Below are positions 7,418-13,840 of a stretch of DNA of 21,573 nucleotides, one piece after another. Origin of the DNA: SCUN01 sp964343975 (GTDB taxonomy: Bacteria; Acidobacteriota; Vicinamibacteria; Vicinamibacterales; SCN-69-37); contig CAYFLU010000039.1 of assembly GCA_964343975.1 (NCBI GenBank), positions 1-21,573 of the forward strand, written 5' to 3'. A program made the position numbers and the translations under genes. The notes beneath the pieces are model-generated. The model searched no databases. It saw only the letters and a program-made list of their open reading frames with translations, and was not told the DNA's origin. Positions within the stretch are counted from its first letter, which is position 1. Every line of letters starts with the position of its first letter.

Positions 7418-7662
7418 CGGTCGAACGCGGCTTCCGCGGCACGAACCTCCACCTGCCCCTCTTCACGTACCGGCGCAAGAAGCAGTCGATGCTCGAATCG
7501 CGTCAGCAGTTCGACCGCATCGCGAAGGCGCAAATCGTCGCCAACCACCCATCGTTGTACCGTCCGCTCGGAGAGGCCGAACAGGCGATCCTGGCCAGTT
7601 CGGCGATCGGGCGCATTCCGGAATCGCTGCAGCTGGCAGCGCCGGCACAGGCGGCGTCATGA
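7417..7662 (+). pseudogene. 3' remnant of a family 2 glycosyltransferase (5' part missing)
   Basis: About 81 residues remain. AVERGFRGTNLHLPLFTYRR followed by KKQSM and a helix containing AKAQIVANHPSLY matches the typical end of bacterial GT2 enzymes ('RG.RG......PLF.YRR....SM ... NHP.LY'). The catalytic GT-A core with its DXD motif, about 200 residues, is absent. The first in-frame ATG (7390) lies in the opposite-strand CgeB-like segment, so no genuine start is visible. The stop TGA (7660-7662) overlaps the ATG of the next gene, showing that the missing gene belonged to the same operon as the downstream glycosyltransferases. Confidence 0.65.
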
Positions 7663-10607
7663 AGAAGATCGTCTGCGTGCAAGGGGAGTTCCCCGCGCTC
7701 TCGTCGACGTTCATTCTCGACGAGATGGTCGGCCTGATCGAACACGGCCTGCCGCTCGAGAACTGGGCCACCCGTCCGCCGGCCGATAGCGCCGGCCCTG
7801 TGCATCCAGCCGTGCTCGCGCACGGCCTACTCGATCGCACGCAGTACCTGAACATCTCGGACATGCCGAACACGACCGAGCAGGATTGGTTGCGGAAGTT
7901 CCTCGCCCGCCATCCGTTTGCACAGCTCGACCAGATTGCGGCGTTCCACGTCCATTACGGCAATCTCTTCCGACGCCTCGAGCCGTTGTTCCGTGCCTGG
8001 GACGGTTTCGTGATGGTGTCGTTTCACGGTCACGATGCGTCACGCTTCGTGAAGGTGAACGGCCCGCGCGGCTACGACTACCTCTTCACGCGCGCGAATC
8101 TGATCACCACGCCGACCGACGCCATGAAAGCCGTGCTCGTGGGCCTCGGTTGCCCCGCGGACAAGATCCACGTGCATCGCTACGGCGTGGACCTGAGCCA
8201 GTTCCGGCCCGACACGCGCCAGCCGTCGACCGACGGCATCGTGCGACTGCTGAGCGTTGGCCGCCTCGTCGAGAAGAAGGGCTTCGAGTTTTCGCTTCGC
8301 GCGCTCGCGGAGTTGCCGGACCTGACGCGCGTCCGCCATCAGATCCTCGGCGAGGGTCCCCTGCACGAACGGCTGACCGGGCTCGTGCAGGCCCTGGGCC
8401 TCGAGCCGTACGTCGAGTTTCTCGGCGCCCGAAACAAAGACACGGTTCTCGAGGCGATGCGGCACGCCGACGCGCTGATCCTCACGAGCGTGACGGCCGC
8501 CGACGGTGATCAGGAAGGTCTGCCGGTGACGCTGATCGAGGCCCAGGCCATGGGCCTGCCGGTGATCAGCTCGTACCACGCGGGCATTCCCGAGCTCGTC
8601 CGCGACGGCGAGACGGGCTTCCTCGTGCACGAACGCGACATCGCCGGCACCGCCGCCGCGATGCAGCGGCTGATCGACGACGCCGATCTGCGCGCCCGCC
8701 TGTCGGCCGCCGCGCCAGTCACCGCACACGCACACTTCGACATTCGCGCGCTCAATGACCGGCTGGCCGCCCACATCCAAGAGGGGATCGACGCCGTTGG
8801 CCCCGTCGGCCCCGCGCGCGTGCCAGGCGCGTCACCGACCGCCGACGCATTGGCCGCAGCGCTCGCCAGGATTGGCTGGGCGCCGTACCGGCCGGCCTTC
8901 GAGCGCGAGTTGGATCGTGTCGACCGGCGCCGCGCGATCACCGCGCCGCGCGCCTCACTCGTCTTGATCTCGTGGATGTTCACGCCCGACGTGCTCGAGA
9001 CCATGCGCGCCCTCCGCGCGCAGACGCCGGACGACGTCGAGATCGTGTTCGTGAACAACGGCGCCCCGGACGCCGACATGCAGCCGATCGTGCCGCTCGT
9101 CGACACCTACATCCGGCTCCACAACAACACGGGCGCCTACCTCGCGCGCAACATCGGCGCCGCGTTCGCCACTGGCGCCGTGCCGATCTTCGTCGACGAC
9201 GACGGCCTGCCCGCGCGGGGGTTCGTGCAGGCGCATCTCGATGCCTTCGCGCGCTACGACGTGGTCGCCGTCCGCGGCCGCGTGCTGCCGAAGCGCACGG
9301 ACATCGACGAGCGGTACCTGCGGGAACACTACGGGCACTACGACCGCGGCCTGACGCCGTGCCCGGACTTCCCCAACGTCGAAGGGAACAGCGCGTTCCG
9401 CGCGGAGTCCTTCTACCGCGTCGGCGGCTGGGACAACCAGATTCAGTTCGGCGGCGGCCTCGACCTCTCAATTCGCCTGCTGGCGCTGCACCCCGACTTC
9501 CGCACGCAGATCTACTCTCCCGACGCCGTCCTCCTCCACGACCCGAAGATGGGCGGCGCCAGCGAATCGAAGATTGCGCGACAGGAGGCCTCCCGCAAGC
9601 GGCTGATCGCGAAGCATCCGCAGTGGCACTTCTTCCGTGACTTCTGGGAGCTTTACAAGGGCCGCGAGGACCTGCTCACGCGCAAGGCCAGCGACATCGC
9701 GCCACGCCGCCCGGCCGTGGTCGCGCCGTCCGTGCCCGGCAAAGTGAACCTGTATGAAAAGCTCGGTCAGCGCCGGTGGCGCCAGAAGGGTCCGCTCTAC
9801 GAGCCGGTCTTCGAGCGCGCCGAGTTGCTGACGGAACGCGTCGCGCCTGCCGTGTCGATCGTGGTCGTCGCGTGGCAATACTCCGACGACACGCTCGCAA
9901 CCCTGCAGGCGCTCGGCGCACACGACCGCGACCGGGTCGAGATCATCTTCGTCAACAACGGCGCCAGCGACGCCGAGATGGCCGCCGTGCGGCCGTGGGT
10001 CGACATCGTCGTGACCCTGAACACGAACACGGGCGCGTACCTGTCGCGCAACATCGGCGCCGTGTTTGCCAACGCGCCGATTCTGCTGTTCGTCGACGAC
10101 GACGCGATGCCCGAGGGGGATCTGGTGGCCGCACACCGCCACGCCTTCGAGCGGTTCGACGTCGTGGCAGTGCGCGGCGTGGTGCGTCCGCGCACGCGGA
10201 ATCCGCTCAACCAACTGGCGAAGCACTACGACCTCGGCCAGCAGCCCTTCCCCGTCTTCGCGGACATCGAAGGCAACACGTCGTACGCGGCCACGGCGTT
10301 CTTTGCCGCCGGCGGGTGGGACGACCAGATCACATTCGGCGGCGGCGGCGTGGAGTTGTCGATTCGCCTGTTCAGTCAGACCAACGACCCGCGCAAGCAG
10401 ATCTACTGGCCTGAACCGGTGATCCTGTATGACTACGTCGAGACCGAAGAGCATCTCGCGAAGAAGCGCGTGAAGCAGGAAGCCTCGCGCGCGCGCCTGC
10501 GCCAGAAGTACCCGTTCTACGACAAGTACCTGACGTTCTGGGGGCAGTTCCGCGGACGCCCCGACACGTTGCTGCCGCGCCAGACGCCCCCGCAGGTGCA
10601 CGCGTGA
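7659..10607 (+). CDS. Three-domain glycosyltransferase fusion GT4-GT2-GT2
   Basis: A 982-residue protein with three predicted catalytic domains. Residues 1-375 form a GT4 (GT-B) enzyme: VQGEFPALSSTFILDEM near the start (as in colanic-acid WcaL-like enzymes), SFHGHDASRF, LLSVGRLVEKKGFE, and EGLPVTLIE at 286-294 giving the GT4 E-x7-E motif. Residues about 430-690 and 730-975 are two GT-A fold GT2 domains, each with a VFVNNGA or IFVNNGA strand, a TGAYL(A/S)RNIGA motif and the metal-binding FVDDD (Asp513-515 and Asp813-815). Corresponding motifs are exactly 300 residues apart, so the second GT2 arose by duplication. The domains should act successively on a polysaccharide or glycoprotein glycan in the cytosol. 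ATG 7659 overlaps the previous stop (ATGA). The frame is open further upstream, but that stretch is antisense to the CgeB-like gene and was excluded. Confidence 0.88.
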   Translation: MKKIVCVQGEFPALSSTFILDEMVGLIEHGLPLENWATRPPADSAGPVHPAVLAHGLLDRTQYLNISDMPNTTEQDWLRKFLARHPFAQLDQIAAFHVHYGNLFRRLEPLFRAWDGFVMVSFHGHDASRFVKVNGPRGYDYLFTRANLITTPTDAMKAVLVGLGCPADKIHVHRYGVDLSQFRPDTRQPSTDGIVRLLSVGRLVEKKGFEFSLRALAELPDLTRVRHQILGEGPLHERLTGLVQALGLEPYVEFLGARNKDTVLEAMRHADALILTSVTAADGDQEGLPVTLIEAQAMGLPVISSYHAGIPELVRDGETGFLVHERDIAGTAAAMQRLIDDADLRARLSAAAPVTAHAHFDIRALNDRLAAHIQEGIDAVGPVGPARVPGASPTADALAAALARIGWAPYRPAFERELDRVDRRRAITAPRASLVLISWMFTPDVLETMRALRAQTPDDVEIVFVNNGAPDADMQPIVPLVDTYIRLHNNTGAYLARNIGAAFATGAVPIFVDDDGLPARGFVQAHLDAFARYDVVAVRGRVLPKRTDIDERYLREHYGHYDRGLTPCPDFPNVEGNSAFRAESFYRVGGWDNQIQFGGGLDLSIRLLALHPDFRTQIYSPDAVLLHDPKMGGASESKIARQEASRKRLIAKHPQWHFFRDFWELYKGREDLLTRKASDIAPRRPAVVAPSVPGKVNLYEKLGQRRWRQKGPLYEPVFERAELLTERVAPAVSIVVVAWQYSDDTLATLQALGAHDRDRVEIIFVNNGASDAEMAAVRPWVDIVVTLNTNTGAYLSRNIGAVFANAPILLFVDDDAMPEGDLVAAHRHAFERFDVVAVRGVVRPRTRNPLNQLAKHYDLGQQPFPVFADIEGNTSYAATAFFAAGGWDDQITFGGGGVELSIRLFSQTNDPRKQIYWPEPVILYDYVETEEHLAKKRVKQEASRARLRQKYPFYDKYLTFWGQFRGRPDTLLPRQTPPQVHA
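8946..10545 (+). repeat. Internal tandem duplication of the GT2 domain, period 900 bases
   Basis: The two GT2 coding blocks begin at about 8946 and 9846. Equivalent landmarks (AACAACGGCGCC at about 9055/9955, FVDDD codons at 9189/10089) sit exactly 900 bases apart with visible DNA similarity. The copies have diverged in protein sequence (FVDDDGLP versus FVDDDAMP), so the duplication is old, not an assembly echo. Confidence 0.75.
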
Positions 10608-11866
10608 AGATCCTGTTCGTGTGCCACGACTTTCCGCCGTACAAGCTGGCCGGCGCGCAGCTGTTCGCGCTCCAGACAGCGCGCGAGCTGGTCGCACTCG
10701 GCCACGACGTGCGCGTGCTCTATCCGGTCAACGCGTCCACAGAACCGGCCGATTCAACGATCGAGCCCTATCAGCTCCGCCGCACCGACTTCGAAGGCCT
10801 CCCCGTCTACCAGCTCATCGTCAATGACCGCGAACCACTGCTGAACCGGCATCCGCAGTACTGCTTCGAGCAGCCGGCGGTTGAGCGCGCGTTCCACGAG
10901 TTGCTGGTCACGGAGCGCTTCGACGCGGTCCACTTTCATTTGCTCTACCGCCTCAGTGCGCGATTGCCGCTCATCACGAAGGCGCTTGGCATCCGGACCG
11001 TGGCGACGCTGCACGACTACTGGCTGCTCTGCGCGATGGGCCACATGCTCGACACACAATGCCGCGAGTGCAGCGGCCCCGAGACGCCGGAGAAGTGCGC
11101 CGCGTGCCTCAACGGCTTCCAGCGCGCGCCGGAGCCGGCCGCCGTGACATTCTTCAAGAAGCGGGACGCCACGACGAAGGCCGCGTACGCGGCGATCGAC
11201 GTGAACTACTCGCCGTCGAATTTCCTGGCTGACGTGCACGCGAAGTTTGGGTTCGCGCGACCTGAGGTGCTGCCGCTCGGCTGGCTCTCGGTGCCGCCCG
11301 CAGAGCGCCCCGGTCCGCGCACGCGGGTAGTGTTTGGCTACCTCGGCCAGATCATTTCTCGGAAGGGGCTCGATCTGCTCGTCAGCGCGGCGCAGCAGCT
11401 GCGCGGCACGAATTGGGAACTGCGGGTGTACGGCGAGGCGTACCAGCCAGACTACTTTGCGCAACTGAAGCGCGTGATGAAGAAGCATCCGCGCATCCGA
11501 TACTGCGGCGCATTCACGCCAGACGATCTCGGAAAGCTGTACAGCGAGATCGACGTCGCGGTCGTGCCTTCGCGGCGCGAGAACTATCCGCTGACCGTGC
11601 TCGAGGCGCTATCGGCGCGCGTGCCGGTGATCGCCACCGATGTGGGCGGCGTCCGCGACATCGTCGAGGACGGCGTGGACGGGCTCGTCGTGCCGCCACA
11701 CTCGGACGCGAGCCTTGCGGTTGCAATGACGCGCTTTCTGAACGACCCCGCGCTCGTCGATCGCCTGCGGAGCACGATCAGACCGGTGAAGACGATCGCC
11801 GCCAACGCGCGCGAGTACGAGGCTGTCTACGGCGCCGCGCCGGCGGCCGCCACGCGCGCGTCGTAG
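10604..11866 (+). CDS. Family 4 glycosyltransferase with cysteine cluster
   Basis: A 420-residue GT-B enzyme predicted to transfer a sugar from a nucleotide donor, probably at the cytosolic face of the membrane. The N-terminal domain starts ILFVCHDFPPYKLAGAQLFA (3-22). The donor domain has FGYLGQIISRKGLDLLV (244-260) and ENYPLTVLE at 326-334, the GT4 E-x7-E motif. Between the domains is a cysteine cluster, Cys143, Cys153, Cys156, Cys165 and Cys168, in CAMGH...CREC...CAAC. A comparable cluster occurs in some GT4 relatives, and metal binding is possible but unproven. The GTG start overlaps the stop of the three-domain glycosyltransferase (GTGA), so the two are translationally coupled. It ends 9 bases from the convergent hydrolase gene. 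Acceptor and sugar are unknown. Confidence 0.88.
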   Translation: MKILFVCHDFPPYKLAGAQLFALQTARELVALGHDVRVLYPVNASTEPADSTIEPYQLRRTDFEGLPVYQLIVNDREPLLNRHPQYCFEQPAVERAFHELLVTERFDAVHFHLLYRLSARLPLITKALGIRTVATLHDYWLLCAMGHMLDTQCRECSGPETPEKCAACLNGFQRAPEPAAVTFFKKRDATTKAAYAAIDVNYSPSNFLADVHAKFGFARPEVLPLGWLSVPPAERPGPRTRVVFGYLGQIISRKGLDLLVSAAQQLRGTNWELRVYGEAYQPDYFAQLKRVMKKHPRIRYCGAFTPDDLGKLYSEIDVAVVPSRRENYPLTVLEALSARVPVIATDVGGVRDIVEDGVDGLVVPPHSDASLAVAMTRFLNDPALVDRLRSTIRPVKTIAANAREYEAVYGAAPAAATRAS

Positions 11867-11875
11867 TCCGGCAGG

Positions 11876-12916
11876 CTACTGACCGTCGGCCGCGAGCTTC
11901 TTCGCCGCCCTCGGCGTCTCAGCGGCCCACGCGTCTTCGTGCAGCGGACGCGGCGAATCCTGCAATTCCAGATCGCCATTCGCCCGCACCGACCGCGTCG
12001 GAATCGCCCGCCGGTCGAGGCCGGAATTCATCGTCATCGCCCAGTCGCGCGCCCACACGGCATCGCCGATGTACCACGAGTGCGCGAACGTGCCGTCGAA
12101 GGTGGACGTCGCCGGATCCTTTTGCTCGAACCACGTGCGGCAATCGACATTCGCGACCTTGCCGTCGCGATTCGACGTGGCGCCGACGCGACCGGCGCGT
12201 GGACTCGTGCCGAAGCGCTTCGCGTTCGACACCGCGAGCACATGGTCATCGCCGTTGAAGTAGTTGGTGACCCGCACACACCGATCGAACATCGTCTTGG
12301 CGCCGTTCGGCCCCGCATCGAGGGAGGTGGCCGCGATGTCGCCGGCAATGAAGCCGATCTGGTCGACGCGCCAGGGCGATTTGTAGAGCTCGCCATCGCG
12401 CTGCGCCTGCTCGAAGGCCTCGAGAATCACATAGGCCCCGGTGGAGTGGCCGAGCAGATGCACGTTGAGCTTGCAGCCGGCGTCTTGCAGTTGATTGAGC
12501 CGCGTCACGCCGTCCGTGACGAGGTGGCGCGCCACCGCCGAGGCATCCGAGCGGTCTTCGATGTAGTTCAGCGTCGAGTCGTCGCTGGGCCAATCGAACG
12601 ACACGACCGCGCCGTCGAATCCGGCATTCTCAAGATCGGCGACCAGATACGACTGCCGTTTCATGATGGCCGGCAGGTCGTTGTTGTAGCCGTGCACCCA
12701 GATCAGCACATCGCCATCCGAGCCGGTCTTGCCGCCCTTCGTGCGCTGCGCCAGCACGGTCACTTCCCTGATCCACCGGTTCGGATCGATTTCATCTGAC
12801 GGCTTCGGCAGCCGTCCACGCTCCATCGGGACTTTGAGAAACCGGATGTCGCCCGGCTCGGCGCCAAACGCCCGTGAGACGACATTGCGCGCGCACATCA
12901 GATAGTGAAATGGCAT
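11876..12916 (-). CDS. DUF900-type alpha/beta hydrolase
   Basis: A 346-residue putative esterase or lipase-like hydrolase. The oxyanion-hole strand DVLIWVHGYNND is at 69-80. FDWPSD at 107-112 is the family's SFDWPS-like motif. The nucleophile elbow GHSTGA at 156-161 puts the serine at 158. Likely acid and base are Asp193 (in FIAGDIAATSLD) and His279 (in FAHSWY), matching the DUF900 order of Ser, Asp, His. The C-terminal 60 residues are polar and variable. No signal peptide is seen, so it is probably cytosolic. The start ATG 12916 has GGGAG 8 bases upstream, but those bases lie inside a hairpin (12925-12938). It follows the GT2 gene on the same strand after an 82-base gap. The substrate is unknown, and a link with the glycan genes rests on position only. 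Confidence 0.82.
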   Translation of the reverse strand: MPFHYLMCARNVVSRAFGAEPGDIRFLKVPMERGRLPKPSDEIDPNRWIREVTVLAQRTKGGKTGSDGDVLIWVHGYNNDLPAIMKRQSYLVADLENAGFDGAVVSFDWPSDDSTLNYIEDRSDASAVARHLVTDGVTRLNQLQDAGCKLNVHLLGHSTGAYVILEAFEQAQRDGELYKSPWRVDQIGFIAGDIAATSLDAGPNGAKTMFDRCVRVTNYFNGDDHVLAVSNAKRFGTSPRAGRVGATSNRDGKVANVDCRTWFEQKDPATSTFDGTFAHSWYIGDAVWARDWAMTMNSGLDRRAIPTRSVRANGDLELQDSPRPLHEDAWAAETPRAAKKLAADGQ

Positions 12917-12924
12917 GGCGGGAT

Positions 12925-12938
12925 CTCCCGCTCGGGAG
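12925..12938. promoter_or_regulatory. 6-bp inverted repeat covering the hydrolase ribosome-binding region
   Basis: CTCCCG (12925-12930) and CGGGAG (12933-12938) are exact inverted repeats with a 2-base spacer. The repeat lies in the gap between the leftward GT2 gene and the leftward hydrolase gene, 8 bases from the hydrolase ATG. One arm supplies the GGGAG that would serve as Shine-Dalgarno sequence. No T-run follows, so it is not a typical terminator. A regulator site or an RNA hairpin limiting translation is possible. Confidence 0.3.
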
Positions 12939-12998
12939 TATGCGGCCGATGCGGCCGCGCCGACAACATGTCTCTGCAGAACCCGATCGCGCCCGGCG

Positions 12999-13802
12999 CT
13001 ACGACGTCCGCGTCTTCGCGATCGCGCGCTCGTGCTGCGCGATCACCGCGCGGGCCTGCGCCGCATACCGGCCGCCGTGAAACTGATCCAGCCGCTGCAT
13101 GAGCGCGATCCGCTGCTCGTGAAATCGGTCGGTCGTCGTCGCCAGCGACGTGATGCCCGGCCCGGTCTTGCGGTACACGCTCATCCGCCCAGGCGCCTTC
13201 CAGAGCGCGCCCTTCGCGGCCACGATCGAGAACAGCGCCATGTCCGCGCTCACCACCTCGCCGATCCAGTCGGGCATCGGGCCGATGTCGCGTCGACACA
13301 CGAACGACGACGTATGGAAGGGCGAGTACATCGCGAACGTGTCGGCCGCCGTCATGATGCCCGGCGCCTTCTCGCCCATCACGCGCCCCGGCGTCCCGTC
13401 TTCGTTGAGCACCTGCGTTTCGTGGAAGCTGCCGGCGAACTCCGGATGCGTCTCGAGGAAGTCGATCTGGATCTGCAGCTTGCGCGGATCGGTCCAGTAG
13501 TCGTCGCCTTCACACAGCGCAATGTATTTGCCGGTGGCGTGAGGGAGCAGAAACCGCGCCAGGATGCCGCGCACGCCCTGTGAGTAGAGATTGGCGGGCT
13601 GCACGATCGACCGGATCAGCGCCGGATGCTCGGCCGCATAGCGATCCACGATCCGCTGTGTCGCATCCGTCGAGCCGTCGTCATGCGTCACGATCTCGAT
13701 CGGAAACGTCGTCTGCTGCAACAGGAAGCTGTCGATCGCATCGCGGATGTAGCGCTCGTGGTTGTAGGTGAGCGTACAGATGCTGACGAGCGGCTGAGGC
13801 AC
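12999..13802 (-). CDS. Family 2 glycosyltransferase
   Basis: A 267-residue GT-A enzyme. It starts VPQPLVSICTLTYNHERYIR, the classic first strand of GT2 enzymes, followed by HDDGSTD at 40-46 (nucleotide binding), and EGDDYW at 98-103 carrying the DXD-like metal site. The later MYSPFHTSSFVCRR stretch and the C-terminal helix complete a compact family member without membrane segments. The likely start is GTG 13802. A longer reading from 13904 would run antisense into the signal peptide of the neighbouring gene and adds no homologous residues. TACTCT at 13814-13809 is 6 bases before this GTG, supporting a leaderless start. It probably contributes to the same glycan as the other glycosyltransferases, but it is transcribed separately from them. 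Confidence 0.87.
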   Translation of the reverse strand: MPQPLVSICTLTYNHERYIRDAIDSFLLQQTTFPIEIVTHDDGSTDATQRIVDRYAAEHPALIRSIVQPANLYSQGVRGILARFLLPHATGKYIALCEGDDYWTDPRKLQIQIDFLETHPEFAGSFHETQVLNEDGTPGRVMGEKAPGIMTAADTFAMYSPFHTSSFVCRRDIGPMPDWIGEVVSADMALFSIVAAKGALWKAPGRMSVYRKTGPGITSLATTTDRFHEQRIALMQRLDQFHGGRYAAQARAVIAQHERAIAKTRTS

Positions 13803-13840
13803 GTGAGCAGAGTAACGCAGGTCCGCGCTACTATCGCCCC
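13803..13840. promoter_or_regulatory. Compact divergent promoter region, apparently leaderless in both directions
   Basis: Only 38 bases separate the GTG of the GT2 gene from the ATG of the BNR-repeat gene. On the minus strand TACTCT (13814-13809) stands 6 bases before GTG 13802. On the plus strand TACTAT (13829-13834) stands 6 bases before ATG 13841. Transcription would then begin at or next to each start codon, and neither gene has a Shine-Dalgarno sequence. Each promoter's -35 region would overlap the other's -10, so they should compete. Promoter function is inferred, not shown. Confidence 0.45.

Noticed and set aside
6927..7658. Open frame extending the three-domain glycosyltransferase about 244 residues upstream
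   Set aside because: The stretch is antisense to the CgeB-like gene, has an Arg/Ala-rich noise composition, and the GT4 homology starts exactly at ATG 7659, which overlaps the preceding stop.
8946..10545. Tandem GT2 repeat as an assembly artefact
   Set aside because: The copies differ substantially in protein and DNA sequence, including at the residues after FVDDD, so it is an old biological duplication.
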